A stretch of DNA of 64,000 nt from Mycobacterium colombiense (GCF_001665835.1 NZ_LZSX01000091.1:1-64000), one strand, 5' to 3'. Positions 24,385 to 33,984 are shown, numbered from the stretch's first letter. Program-made: numbers and translations. The notes: generated by a model from the letters alone, not told the origin.

Positions 24385-26167
24385 CGGCCCACCATACATA
24401 GCGACCGCGGCCGTCGTGCTCATCGCGGTGCAGCTGGCGGTGCGGGCTGCGCTGGCGTTCGGTGGCTACTTCTACTGGGACGATCTGATCCTCATCGGCA
24501 AGGCCGGCACCCACAACCTGCTCGCGCCCTCGTATCTGTTCGACGACCACGACGGGCACGTCATGCCAGGGGCATTTCTGGTCGCGGGCACCATCATCCG
24601 GCTGGCGCCGCTGAACTGGACCTGGCCGGCGGTCAGCCTGCTGGTGCTGCAACTGCTGGCGTCGCTGACGTTGTTGCGCGCGCTGTACGTCATCCTGGGC
24701 TGGCGGCCGGTGCTGCTGATCCCATTGACGTTCGCCTTGTTCACGCCGTTGGCCGTGCCCGGATTCGCGTGGTGGGCGGCGGCGCTGAACTCGCTGCCGA
24801 TGCTGGCCGCGCTGGCCTGGGTGTGCGCCGACGCCATCCTGCTGGTGCGCACCGGCAAACAGCGGTACGTCGTGACCGGGATGCTGGTCTACTTCGGCGG
24901 CCTGCTGTTCTTCGAGAAGGCCGCGGTGATCCCGTTCGTCGCGTTCGCGGTGACCGCGCTGCTGTGCCACGTCACCGGCGATCGGCGCCTGGGGTCGGCG
25001 CTGGCGACCGTGTGGCGGGCCGGCCTGCGATTGTGGATCGCCGCACTGGCCCTCACCGCGGCCTGGATCGCGCTGTATCTGGCCGTGGTCAATCAGCAGC
25101 GGTGGAGTTCCGACCTGCCGATGACGGGACGGCTGCTGATGCGCTCGATCACGCACGGCATCGTGCCGGGGCTGGCCGGCGGGCCGTGGCACTGGGACCG
25201 GTGGGCGCCGGCCTCACCCTGGGCGACGCCCCCGGCGCCGGTGATGGCGCTGGGCTGGCTGGTGCTGGCCGCGATCCTGGCGGTGTCGCTGGTGCGCAAG
25301 GAGCGCATCGGGCCGGTGTGGCTGATCGCCGTCGGCTACGCCGTCGCCTGCCAGGTGCCGATCTATCTGATGAGGTCGTCGAAGCAGACCGCGCTGGAAC
25401 TCGCACAGACGCTGCGCTACCTGCCGGATCTGGTGGTGGTGCTGGCGCTGCTGGCCGCTGTGGCGTTGTGTGCCCCCAACCGGCAGGCCGCGCCACGCTG
25501 GCTCGACGCCTCGCCGAAGCGCACCGCGGTGGTCGCGGTTTTGGCGGTGTTGTTCGCCGCCAGCAGCCTGTACTCGACCGCGACGTTCCTGACCAGCTGG
25601 CGCGACAACCCCGCCCAGCCCTATCTGCGCAACGCCCGGGCTTCGCTGGCCGCGGCCCACGCCGCCTCGGACCCGCCGCTGCTGGACCAGGAGGTCGACC
25701 CGTTGGTGCTGCAGCGGGTGGCCGCACCGGAGAATCTGGCCAGCCACCTGTTCGCGCTGCTGCGGGACAGACCCGAATTCGCGCCCGCGACAACGCAATT
25801 GCGCATGTTCGACAGGTCGGGCCGGCTGATCGAGGCGCGGGTCACCTGGGTGCGGACCATCGTGCCCGGGCCGATGCCGCAGTGCGGCTACTTCGCCCAG
25901 CCGGACAAGCCGGCCCGCCTGGTCCTCGACGGCCCGCTGCTGCCCGCCGACTGGACCGTCGAACTGAACTATCTGGCCAACAGCGACGGCTCGATGACGT
26001 TGAAGATGACGCAGGGCCCCGAGGTCAAGGTGCCGCTGCACCCCGGGCTCAACCGGGTCTTCGCCAGGCTGCCGGGCGCCGGGGACGCGATCACCGTGCA
26101 CGCCAACACCACCGCGCTGGCGTTGTGCATCGCGTCGGGCCCGGTGGGCTTCGTGGCGCCGGCCTGA
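24350..26167 (+). CDS. Large multi-pass membrane protein (Rv3635-like)
   Basis: Protein of 605 residues with ten or more membrane helices up to about residue 415, then a soluble C-terminal domain of about 190 residues. An acidic pair in an early loop (FYWDDLILIG) recalls the DxD or DE loop of GT-C glycosyltransferases that use polyprenyl-linked sugars, but the family is not assigned. ATG at 24350 lies inside galE1; later starts would cut into the first helix, which aligns with Rv3635 from PYIATA onward. Its place after ppgS and galE1 fits a role in envelope glycosylation, as inference. Confidence 0.8.
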   Translation: MNPAAPVTSARTGPPYIATAAVVLIAVQLAVRAALAFGGYFYWDDLILIGKAGTHNLLAPSYLFDDHDGHVMPGAFLVAGTIIRLAPLNWTWPAVSLLVLQLLASLTLLRALYVILGWRPVLLIPLTFALFTPLAVPGFAWWAAALNSLPMLAALAWVCADAILLVRTGKQRYVVTGMLVYFGGLLFFEKAAVIPFVAFAVTALLCHVTGDRRLGSALATVWRAGLRLWIAALALTAAWIALYLAVVNQQRWSSDLPMTGRLLMRSITHGIVPGLAGGPWHWDRWAPASPWATPPAPVMALGWLVLAAILAVSLVRKERIGPVWLIAVGYAVACQVPIYLMRSSKQTALELAQTLRYLPDLVVVLALLAAVALCAPNRQAAPRWLDASPKRTAVVAVLAVLFAASSLYSTATFLTSWRDNPAQPYLRNARASLAAAHAASDPPLLDQEVDPLVLQRVAAPENLASHLFALLRDRPEFAPATTQLRMFDRSGRLIEARVTWVRTIVPGPMPQCGYFAQPDKPARLVLDGPLLPADWTVELNYLANSDGSMTLKMTQGPEVKVPLHPGLNRVFARLPGAGDAITVHANTTALALCIASGPVGFVAPA

Positions 26168-26344
26168 CGGGGCCGCGCGCGTATTGGCGATCTTCGCGGG
26201 CGCTCGGCCGAAGTTAGCTTCGGCGAGGCTCGTGCAGCGAAAGCGGGCAACGCGCAAGCAAACACCTGCGCAACATTCGCGGTACCGGCTCGCCTCAATC
26301 GGACAAGGCGTTACAGTCGAGCACCGGCGGCTCGGGAGTGTCAT

Positions 26345-27061
26345 ATGGCAATTACGCTGGTCGAGTTCAACTTCCTGCTGGAGGCGTCACGCCTCGGCCT
26401 GCTTCCTCAGCAAGGCAGCCTCCTGGAATTCGGCGAAGCCGAGACCATCTTTGATGCGGCCCGGGCGATCCCGCTTGTTCTCGCCGAAGGGCAACGGCGC
26501 GATACGTTGCTGGCCGAGCCGGCGCCGGACGGCATGGCCAAGACCTACGCCGACGCCAAGCTGATCTACAAAGCCTTGTTCGACTACCGCAGCTACAACG
26601 CCATCGATCTGCTGCCGCCCAATCGTTATCGCCTGCAGCAGGATCTCAACATGCCCTTCGATCTGGGGACAAGGTTCGACGTCTGCATCAATAACGGCAC
26701 CACCGAGCATGTCTTCAATCAGGCCAACTGCTACAAGGCGATTCACGACCACACCGCCCCAGGGGGCGTGATGATCCACTGGACGCCGTGCCTGGGCTGG
26801 GTCGACCACGGCCTTTACAATGTCCAGCCGGGATTTTTCTACGACCTGGCCACCGCGAATGGCTATGAGATCCTGCTCGCCGTGCTGTCGAGCACCAGCA
26901 TGATGGTGCCGCTGATCCCCGGCCAGATCACCTCCGAGGTCGTCGCCGCCAATCCAGACATCCAGGAAAGTCTCGCCTGCGTCGTCCTGCGCAAGACGAT
27001 CGACGCACCGTTCCGCTTTCCCTTGCAGGGGGTCTATTCGTTTCTCAAGGACACCAGTTAA
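26345..27061 (+). CDS. Methyltransferase-like protein of unclear origin
   Basis: Protein of 238 residues. A possible SAM motif I (SLLEFGEAETIF) lies near residue 25. A segment FDVCINNGTTEHVFNQANCYKAIHDHTAPGGVMIHWTPC resembles motif II, the post-motif region and the loop of class I SAM methyltransferases. The glycine motif is degenerate, so activity is uncertain. Use of Ile, Asn and Phe is higher and Arg/Ala lower than in the neighbours, suggesting acquired DNA. GGGAG lies six bases before ATG at 26345. It stands next to tRNA-Thr, at the spot where M. tuberculosis carries transposases and other accessory genes. What it methylates cannot be said. Confidence 0.65.
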   Translation: MAITLVEFNFLLEASRLGLLPQQGSLLEFGEAETIFDAARAIPLVLAEGQRRDTLLAEPAPDGMAKTYADAKLIYKALFDYRSYNAIDLLPPNRYRLQQDLNMPFDLGTRFDVCINNGTTEHVFNQANCYKAIHDHTAPGGVMIHWTPCLGWVDHGLYNVQPGFFYDLATANGYEILLAVLSSTSMMVPLIPGQITSEVVAANPDIQESLACVVLRKTIDAPFRFPLQGVYSFLKDTS

Positions 27062-27069
27062 TTCGTTGT

Positions 27070-27145
27070 TGGAGCCGCCTGGGGGAATCGAACCCCCGAC
27101 CTATTCATTACGAGTGAATCGCTCTACCGACTGAGCTAAGGCGGC
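27070..27145 (-). tRNA. tRNA-Thr (anticodon CGU)
   Basis: A full cloverleaf can be drawn on the minus strand. The acceptor stem is GCCGCCT/AGGCGGC, the D arm GCTCAGTCGGTAGAGC, the anticodon stem ATTCA/TGAAT with loop CTCGTAA, and the T arm GGGGG-TTCGATT-CCCCC. The anticodon is CGT in DNA, reading ACG (Thr). The discriminator is U and CCA is encoded at the 3' end. It matches the tRNA-Thr known between Rv3635 and Rv3644c in M. tuberculosis. Confidence 0.97.
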
Positions 27146-27206
27146 ATACCCGCACGCCGGGCGGCACGAGTCTACGGCAGCCGGGCTGGCACCACGAAAT
27201 CAGGAT

Positions 27207-27258
27207 TGCCCGCTCCTCCTCACACGGCTACGCCGTCTGCATCGTCGCGGGGCGATCA
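27207..27258 (-). repeat. Degenerate MIRU-like element after the delta' gene
   Basis: Read on the minus strand, this stretch has CGACGATGCAG and TGAGGAGGAG blocks in the same order and nearly the same spacing as the tandem repeat between tadB and tadC in this window. It begins at the stop codon of the polymerase delta' gene. MIRUs are known to sit on stop codons between genes of one operon; here the next element is the tRNA, so no downstream start is offered. Confidence 0.55.
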
Positions 27259-28464
27259 GTCGCGCAGTTCCTGGCCGATGGTGGCGACCATGGCGTCGAC
27301 GGCGAACTTGGGCTTGACGTTGATCGCCAGCGCCTCGCGGCATTCGAGCACGGCTTCGATGCAGCGCAGCAGCCGCGCGGGCGGGGCGTGGGCGGCCAGC
27401 GCCGCGACCTTCTCGGCCATATCCGGATGGTTGGCCCGCACCGCCCCGGCGTTGGCGGAGGCCATCAGCGCGTCCCGGAAATAGGTGGCCAGGTCGATCA
27501 GCGCGCGGTCCAGGGCGTCGCGCGAGGCCCGGGTCTGCCGCGACTTCTGCCGTCGCTCAAGGTCCTTCATCGCCCCGGCCGCACCGCGCATCGCGCCCGC
27601 GGTGCCCTTGCCGGTGCCGCCGGCGCCCAGGGCGGTGCGCAGCTCCTCGGTCTCGGCCTCGGCGCGGCCGGCGGTCAGCACTACGGCCTCGGCCTCGGCC
27701 GCGGCCACCAGCTCCTCGGCGGCGGCGTAGGCCCGCGACGGGGTCGCGGCGTCGCGCACCAGCGACAGCGACCGCTCGCGGCGCTCCCTGGCCTGGGGGT
27801 CGGTGGCCAGCCGGCGCGCCCGCCCCACATGGCCGCCGCTGACCGACGCCGCCCAGCTCGCCGTGTCCGGGCTCAGGCCGTCGCTGTCGACCAGCACGCG
27901 CGCGATCGCCTCGGTCGACGGCGTCACCAGCGCCACATGCCGGCACCGGGACCGCAGCGTGATGGCGATGTCCTCGGGATCCACCGACGGCGCGCACAGC
28001 AGGAACACCGTCGACGGCGGCGGTTCCTCGACCACCTTCAGCAAGGCGTTGGCGGCGCCCTCGGTCAGCCGATCCGCGTCCTCGATCACCACGATCTGCC
28101 AGTTCCCGGTGGCCGGGCGCCGCGACGCGATCTGCACGATCGACCGCATCTCGTCGACGCCGATGGACAGGCCTTCGGGAATCACCCGCCGCACGTCGGC
28201 GTGGGTGCCGGCCATGGTCGTCGTGCACGCATGGCAGCGCCCGCAGCCCGGGTCGCCGTCGGACGTGCACTGCAGCGCGGCGGCGAAGCACAACGCCGCC
28301 ACCGACCGGCCCGAACCCGGCGGGCCGGTGATCAGCCACGCATGTGTCATAGTCCCGGCACCCGCCCCGCTGTGGCCTGAGTCACCACGAGCGGCTCTGG
28401 CGGCGGACAGCAGCTCGGCCGTCACCGCGTCCTGGCCTACCAGCCGCGTAAACACCCCGGACAT
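27256..28464 (-). CDS. holB: DNA polymerase III delta' subunit (Rv3644c)
   Basis: Clamp-loader subunit of 402 residues. The AAA-like domain has GPPGSGRSV, a degenerate Walker A as is usual for delta'. The zinc finger is C-x(8)-C-x2-C-x2-C (CTSDGDPGCGRCHAC). The sensor region is IVVIEDADRLTEGAANALLKVVEEPP, and RCRHV follows. A helical collar domain makes the C terminus. ATG at 28464 begins MSGVFTRLVGQ, as in mycobacteria. Length agrees with Rv3644c. It is divergent from the cyclase gene with about 150 bases between. Confidence 0.92.
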   Translation of the reverse strand: MSGVFTRLVGQDAVTAELLSAARAARGDSGHSGAGAGTMTHAWLITGPPGSGRSVAALCFAAALQCTSDGDPGCGRCHACTTTMAGTHADVRRVIPEGLSIGVDEMRSIVQIASRRPATGNWQIVVIEDADRLTEGAANALLKVVEEPPPSTVFLLCAPSVDPEDIAITLRSRCRHVALVTPSTEAIARVLVDSDGLSPDTASWAASVSGGHVGRARRLATDPQARERRERSLSLVRDAATPSRAYAAAEELVAAAEAEAVVLTAGRAEAETEELRTALGAGGTGKGTAGAMRGAAGAMKDLERRQKSRQTRASRDALDRALIDLATYFRDALMASANAGAVRANHPDMAEKVAALAAHAPPARLLRCIEAVLECREALAINVKPKFAVDAMVATIGQELRD

Positions 28465-28617
28465 CACCGGTAACAGTAGTGGCGGTGCCGACAGATACCG
28501 ACCGGCCACCGTACCGCGACCATTCCGTGATCTTCGGCGTCGTCGCGGCGCCCCGGCGCCCTGGCGACATCGTTATTAAGTTTCCGGGACGTCGCCGCTG
28601 ACCGATACGGTGGGTTG

Positions 28618-30246
28618 GTGACAACGGCGGCGGCACTACCGGGGCGGATCAGCGCATTCGTCCGCTGGGTGATGCGCACGCCGTGGCCGCTGTTCTCGCT
28701 CAGCATGCTGCAGGCCGACATCATCGGCGCCCTGTTCGTGCTCGGCTTCCTCCGCTACGCGCTGCCGCCCGAGGACCGCATCCAGTTGCAGGATCTGCCG
28801 GTCCTGAACCTGGCGATCTTCGCCACCGCACTGGTGGTCGTCTTCCTCACCGGATTGGCCGTGACGCTGCGGCTGCTGATGCCGGTGTTCCGGTGGCAGC
28901 GCCGCGACAACATGCTCGCCGAAGCAGACCCGGCGGCCACCGAACTGGCCCGCAGCCGCGCGCTGCGAATGCCGTTCTACCGCACCCTGATCAGCATCGT
29001 GGCCTGGGCCATCGGCAGCGTGGTGTTCATCATCGCCAGCTGGTCGGTGGCCCGATTCGCCGCGCCCGTGGTCGCGGTGTCCACCGGGCTCGGCGCCGCG
29101 GCCACCTCGATCATCGGCTACCTGCAGTCCGAGCGGGTGTTGCGGCCGGTGGCGGTGGCCGCCCTGCGCAGCGGTGTGCCCGAGAACGTCAAGGCGCCCG
29201 GCGTCATCCTGCGGCAGATCCTGACCTGGATGCTGTCCACCGCCGTGCCGGTGCTGGCGATCGTGCTGGCGGTGGTGGCCGACAAGACCTCGCTGCTGCA
29301 CGCCACGCCGGAGAAGCTGTTCACGCCCATCCTGTTGCTGGCGGTGGCGGCGCTGGGCATCGGACTGGTCAGCACGCTGCTGGTGGCCATGTCGATCGCC
29401 GACCCGCTGCGCCAGCTGCGCTGGGCGCTCTCGGAGGTGCAGCGCGGAAACTACAACGCGCACATGCAGATCTACGACGCCAGCGAATTGGGCCTGCTGC
29501 AGGCGGGCTTCAACGACATGGTGCGCGACCTGTCCGAGCGGCAGCGGCTGCGTGACCTGTTCGGCCGCTACGTCGGCGAGGACGTGGCCCGCCGGGCGCT
29601 GGAGCGCGGCACCGAACTGGGCGGCCAGGAGCGCGACGTCGCGGTGCTGTTCGTCGACCTGGTCGGCTCCACCCAGCTGGCCTCGACCCGGCCGCCCGCC
29701 GAGGTCGTCAACCTGCTCAACGAGTTCTTCCGGGTGGTCGTGGACACCGTTGGTAAGCATGGGGGTTTCGTCAACAAGTTCCAGGGTGACGCCGCGCTGG
29801 CCATCTTCGGCGCGCCGATCGAGCATCCCGACTCACCCGGCGGGGCGCTGGCGGCGGCCCGGGAATTGCACGACGCGCTGCTGCCGGTGATCGGTTCGGC
29901 GGAGTTCGGCATCGGGGTGTCATCCGGGCGGGCCATCGCCGGTCACATCGGCGCGCAGGCCCGCTTCGAGTACACGGTGATCGGCGACCCGGTCAACGAG
30001 GCCGCCCGGTTGACCGAACTCGCCAAGCTGGAGCCCGGCCACGTGCTCGCGTCGGCCATCGCGGTCAGCGGGGCGCTGGACGCCGAGGCCCTGTGCTGGG
30101 ACGTCGGCGAGGTGGTCGAGCTGCGGGGCCGTCGGGCGCCCACCCAACTGGCGCGCCCCGTGCACCTGGCCGGAGTGGCCGACTCGGAGCCCCCTCGGGC
30201 TCGCGCCGAGGAGATGTCCGGCGAAACCATCGGCCCGGGCTACTGA
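28618..30246 (+). CDS. Membrane adenylyl cyclase, class III with HAMP domain (Rv3645-like)
   Basis: Makes cAMP from ATP. The protein has 542 residues: six membrane helices between about residues 33 and 260, a HAMP linker (about 255-310), and the class III catalytic domain. Metal Asp residues are D347 (FVDLVGST) and D391 (NKFQGDAAL), with the adenine-selecting Lys (K387) and Asp (D457). The transition-state Asn and Arg are N460 and R464 (DPVNEAAR). All catalytic residues are present, so a homodimer should be active. In M. tuberculosis Rv3645 supplies cAMP needed for growth with fatty acids. GTG at 28618 is preferred to TTG one codon earlier. Its stop abuts the topA stop. Confidence 0.94.
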   Translation: MTTAAALPGRISAFVRWVMRTPWPLFSLSMLQADIIGALFVLGFLRYALPPEDRIQLQDLPVLNLAIFATALVVVFLTGLAVTLRLLMPVFRWQRRDNMLAEADPAATELARSRALRMPFYRTLISIVAWAIGSVVFIIASWSVARFAAPVVAVSTGLGAAATSIIGYLQSERVLRPVAVAALRSGVPENVKAPGVILRQILTWMLSTAVPVLAIVLAVVADKTSLLHATPEKLFTPILLLAVAALGIGLVSTLLVAMSIADPLRQLRWALSEVQRGNYNAHMQIYDASELGLLQAGFNDMVRDLSERQRLRDLFGRYVGEDVARRALERGTELGGQERDVAVLFVDLVGSTQLASTRPPAEVVNLLNEFFRVVVDTVGKHGGFVNKFQGDAALAIFGAPIEHPDSPGGALAAARELHDALLPVIGSAEFGIGVSSGRAIAGHIGAQARFEYTVIGDPVNEAARLTELAKLEPGHVLASAIAVSGALDAEALCWDVGEVVELRGRRAPTQLARPVHLAGVADSEPPRARAEEMSGETIGPGY

Positions 30247-33069
30247 TCAACTGCGCTTGGCGGCCTTTTTGGCGGCGGCCTTCTTGGCCGGGGCCTTGCG
30301 GGTGGTCTTCTTGGCGGGACGCTTCGCCGGACCACGAGCCCGGCGATCGGCCAGCAGTTCCGCGGCGCGCTCGTCGGTGATCGAGGCGACGTCGTCGCCC
30401 TTGCGCAGGCTGGCGTTCGTCTCACCGTCGGTGACGTACGGACCGAACCGGCCGTCCTTGATCACCATCGGCTTGCCCGTCGCCGGATCGGCGCTCAGTT
30501 CGCGCAGCGGCGGCGCGGCGGCGCCTTGCCTGCCACGGCGTTTGGGCTCGGCATAGATCTTCAGCGCTTCCTCGAGGGTGATGTCGAACATCTGCTCCTC
30601 GGTCGCCAGCGATCGAGAATCGGTGCCGCGCTTCAGGTATGGGCCGTAGCGGCCGTTCTGCGCGGTGATCTCCTCATTGGACTCCGGGTCGACGCCGACC
30701 ACCCGGGGCAGCGAAAGCAGCCGCAGCGCGTCCTCCAGCGTGACCGTCTGCAAGTCCATGGTGCGCAGCAGCGAACCGGTGCGCGGCTTGGGACCGGTGG
30801 GCTTCTTGCCCTTCTTCGCCGTCGCGGCGCTGCCGTCGTCATCGTCGGGCGGCGGCTCCGGCAGGACCTCGGAAACGTATGGCCCGTAACGGCCGTCCTT
30901 CGCGACGATCTCGTGACCCGTTTCCGGGTCCACCCCCAGCACGCGACCCTCCTGCGGCGTGGCGAACAGCTGCTCGGCCACCTCCAGGGTCAGCTCGTCG
31001 GGCGTCAGCGAGTCGTTGAGGTTGGCCCGCTGCGGCTTGGGCTCGCCGTCGTCGCCGGTCACCATGCGTTCCAGATACGGCCCGTTCTTGCCCACCCGGA
31101 CGTAGACCGGCCGGCCCTGCTCGTCGTCAAAGAGCCTGATGGAGTTGACTTCTCGAGCGTCGATGCCTTCCAGGTTGACGCCGACGAGTTTCTTCAGGCC
31201 CCCGGAGCGGGCCACCGAGTCGGCCACCCCGTGCTCGCCGCCGAAGTAGAAGTTGTTGAGCCAGTCGGTGCGTCGTTCCTGTCCCGATGCGATCGCGTCG
31301 AGCTCGTCTTCCATCGCGGCGGTGAAGTCGTAGTCGACGAGGCGGCCGAAATGCTGTTCCAGCAAACCGGTTACGGCGAACGCCACCCAGGACGGCACCA
31401 GCGCGCTGCCCTTCTTGTGCACGTAGCCGCGGTCCTGGATGGTCTTGATGATCGACGAGTACGTCGACGGGCGGCCGATGCCCAGCTCTTCGAGCGCCTT
31501 GACCAGTGACGCCTCGGTGTAGCGCGCCGGCGGGTTGGTGGCGTGGCCGTCGGGGGTGAGTTCGATGGCGTCCAGCCGCTGGCCCTGGGTCAGATGCGGC
31601 AGCCGCCTCTCGGCGTCGTCGGCCTCGCCGCCGGCCAATTCGTCCACCGTCTCCACGTAGGCCTTCAAGAAGCCCGCGAATGTGATGGTGCGACCGCTGG
31701 CCGAGAACACGACTTCTCTTGGGACCCCGGCCGCCGTTGATTGGCCGTTGATCCGCAGGCTCAGGGTGGTTCCGCGGGCGTCGGCCATCTGCGAGGCCAC
31801 CGTGCGCTGCCAGATCAGCTCGTAGATGCGGAATTCGTCGCCGTCGAGTTCGCGGCGCACCGCGTCCGGGGTCGCAAAGGTCTCACCCGCGGGGCGGATG
31901 GCCTCGTGGGCCTCCTGGGCGTTCTTGACCTTGCGGGTGTACTGGCGCGGCGACGGGGACACGTATTCGGCGCCGTAGAGCTGGCCGGCCTGGGTGCGCG
32001 CGGCGTTGATCGCCGACTCCGACAGCGTGGTGGAGTCCGTACGCATATAGGTGATGTAGCCGTTTTCGTAGAGCCGCTGGGCGATGCTCATCGTGCGCTC
32101 GGAGGAGAACCGCAACTTGCGGCCGGCTTCCTGCTGCAGCGTCGAGGTCATGAACGGCGCGTAGGGGCGCCGGGTGTAGGGCTTTTCCTCCACCGACGCG
32201 ACGCTGAGCTGGGCGCCGTGCAGGCCGGCTGCCAGCTGCGTCGCGCTCACCTCGTCGAGGATGGTGACCTCGTTGGCCTTGCGCAGCTGCCCCAGGGAGT
32301 CGAAGTCGCGGCCGGCGGCCACGCGCAGGCCGTCGACGCCAGTCAGGCGGGCGGTGAAGGTGGGCGGCGAGGCCTGCGGGTCGGACACGCTGGCATCGAG
32401 CTGAGCCACGATGTCCCAGTAGGAGGCGCTGCGAAACGCCATGCGGTCGCGCTCGCGCTGCACGATGATCCGGGTGGCCACCGATTGGACCCGCCCCGCC
32501 GACAGCTTCGGCGCGACCTTCTTCCACAGCACGGGGCTGACTTCGTAGCCGTACAGGCGGTCCAGGATGCGCCGGGTTTCCTGCGCGTCGACCAGGTCGA
32601 TGTCCAGGTCGCGGGGGTTCTCGGCCGCCTCGAGGATGGCCGGCTCGGTGATCTCGTGGAACACCATCCGCTTGACCGGGATGTTCGGCTTCAGGGTTTC
32701 CAGCAGGTGCCAGGCGATCGCTTCGCCCTCGCGGTCACCATCCGTGGCCAGATAGAGCTCGTCGACATCCTTGAGCAGGCCCTTGAGCTCGGTGACCGTG
32801 CTCTTCTTCTCGGGGCTGATGATGTACAGCGGTTCGAAGTCCGCGTCGACGTTGACCCCGAGGCGGGCCCACGGCTCCGACTTGAATTTCGCCGGCACGT
32901 CGGCAGCGGCCCGGGGCAGGTCGCGGATGTGACCGCGCGACGACTCGACGATGTACCTGGAGCCCAGGTAGCTGGCCAGTTTGCGCGCCTTGGTGGGCGA
33001 CTCGACAATCACGAGTCGCCGCCGACTGCCATGCCCGCCGCCGGTGTCTTTTAGTTTCGGGTCAGCCAA
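30247..33069 (-). CDS. topA: DNA topoisomerase I
   Basis: Type IA topoisomerase relaxing negative supercoils. The 940-residue protein has an N-terminal Toprim domain: RLVIVESPTKARKL with Glu23, and the ATDGDREGEAIAW acidic cluster near 109-120. The active-site Tyr is in GYITYMRTDSTTLS. The C-terminal half has no zinc fingers but several actinobacterial repeats of the YGPYV/YGPYLKRG type (four copies). The end is a Lys/Ala-rich basic tail typical of mycobacterial TopA, which aids processivity. The start is TTG at 33069, matching the MADPK start in M. tuberculosis; no ATG is nearby. Confidence 0.96.
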   Translation of the reverse strand: MADPKLKDTGGGHGSRRRLVIVESPTKARKLASYLGSRYIVESSRGHIRDLPRAAADVPAKFKSEPWARLGVNVDADFEPLYIISPEKKSTVTELKGLLKDVDELYLATDGDREGEAIAWHLLETLKPNIPVKRMVFHEITEPAILEAAENPRDLDIDLVDAQETRRILDRLYGYEVSPVLWKKVAPKLSAGRVQSVATRIIVQRERDRMAFRSASYWDIVAQLDASVSDPQASPPTFTARLTGVDGLRVAAGRDFDSLGQLRKANEVTILDEVSATQLAAGLHGAQLSVASVEEKPYTRRPYAPFMTSTLQQEAGRKLRFSSERTMSIAQRLYENGYITYMRTDSTTLSESAINAARTQAGQLYGAEYVSPSPRQYTRKVKNAQEAHEAIRPAGETFATPDAVRRELDGDEFRIYELIWQRTVASQMADARGTTLSLRINGQSTAAGVPREVVFSASGRTITFAGFLKAYVETVDELAGGEADDAERRLPHLTQGQRLDAIELTPDGHATNPPARYTEASLVKALEELGIGRPSTYSSIIKTIQDRGYVHKKGSALVPSWVAFAVTGLLEQHFGRLVDYDFTAAMEDELDAIASGQERRTDWLNNFYFGGEHGVADSVARSGGLKKLVGVNLEGIDAREVNSIRLFDDEQGRPVYVRVGKNGPYLERMVTGDDGEPKPQRANLNDSLTPDELTLEVAEQLFATPQEGRVLGVDPETGHEIVAKDGRYGPYVSEVLPEPPPDDDDGSAATAKKGKKPTGPKPRTGSLLRTMDLQTVTLEDALRLLSLPRVVGVDPESNEEITAQNGRYGPYLKRGTDSRSLATEEQMFDITLEEALKIYAEPKRRGRQGAAAPPLRELSADPATGKPMVIKDGRFGPYVTDGETNASLRKGDDVASITDERAAELLADRRARGPAKRPAKKTTRKAPAKKAAAKKAAKRS

Positions 33070-33283
33070 CTGCCCTTACGCTCCATCCCTGATTGGTCCC
33101 CCCTGCGAGACCACCTGCAGGAAGAATGACAGGTCGGCATCGAAAATTCCGGTGAAATTCAGGTACGCGACCGTTCCTTCGCCCTGCGGCACCTGACAAT
33201 TTCGCACCCTTGGGCGGGCCCGCGCAAACTGACTCTCGCGAAAACGAGGTAAAGCCGACACAATTTCGGGCGTTGTCGCCAGC

Positions 33284-33883
33284 CTAGACGCGCGGCCACC
33301 GCGATAGCGCCTCAGCGCCGTCGGGCGGCTCGCCCACGTTCTCTACCAGGCGCGATAGCCTGCGGCGCCCGCTGATCCGCAACGCCGGCCGGCCGCCGCG
33401 GGTGCCGATCAGGGTGGGCGCGATGCCGACGCGCATCAATGCCGACGCCAGCGGCGAGTGCGTGTCCGGCGCGTGCGGGTCCAATGCCAGCAGGTAATGC
33501 TCGCCCTCCGGGTTTCCGGCCGCCAACGTCCACGCCCGCAGCTCGCGCGGCCCGGGCAGCCAGCGCGGCGGCACGGTCTTGACCGCACCGCGCGTCCATT
33601 CGGTGGCCAGCGTGCTCAGCGAGGGGTCCACCGCCGTGCGTACCAGCGGGGTGTCCTCGTCGGTCCGGCTGATCTCGGCCACCAGGCCGGCCTCCCGGAT
33701 CATGTCGGCGAGCGCCGAGGCCCGCCAGGACTGGTCCACGACCACCGACAGCCGGGCACCCGCGACCTGACTTTCACCGGTGGCACCCACGGTGACGATC
33801 TGCCCGGACGCCGCCAGCACCCCGGAAAGATCGGCGACCGCGGGCGGCACCGACTCCGCTGTAAAGAAGGAAAGCTGGCTCAC
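33284..33883 (-). CDS. Conserved hypothetical protein (Rv3647c-like)
   Basis: Protein of 199 residues beginning SQLSFFTAESVPPAVADLSGVLAA. No signal peptide or membrane segment is seen. It has a mixed alpha/beta pattern with a central VVVDQSWRASALADMIREAGLVAEISRT and a C-terminal GRPALRISGRRRLSRLVENVG. GTG at 33883 matches the usual mycobacterial start. The family is found beside topA and cspA in many actinobacteria; function is unknown to me. About 210 bases with no gene separate it from topA. Confidence 0.85.
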   Translation of the reverse strand: MSQLSFFTAESVPPAVADLSGVLAASGQIVTVGATGESQVAGARLSVVVDQSWRASALADMIREAGLVAEISRTDEDTPLVRTAVDPSLSTLATEWTRGAVKTVPPRWLPGPRELRAWTLAAGNPEGEHYLLALDPHAPDTHSPLASALMRVGIAPTLIGTRGGRPALRISGRRRLSRLVENVGEPPDGAEALSRWPRV

Positions 33884-33984
33884 GCCACCGACAGTAGGCC
33901 AGGGGGCCCATCCGCGTCTTGAGGCAATCGGCGCGGCGTCCGAGGCCAACGAGGATGCGCACCTGGTCGCGCCGGTAAATGAGG

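Noticed and set aside
25214..26344. Minus-strand ORF of 376 codons opposite the Rv3635-like gene
   Set aside because: Gln/His/Arg-rich shadow typical of antisense GC-rich coding DNA.
26168..26344. Possible insertion-sequence remnant before the methyltransferase-like gene
   Set aside because: No terminal inverted repeats, target duplication or transposase fragment could be seen.
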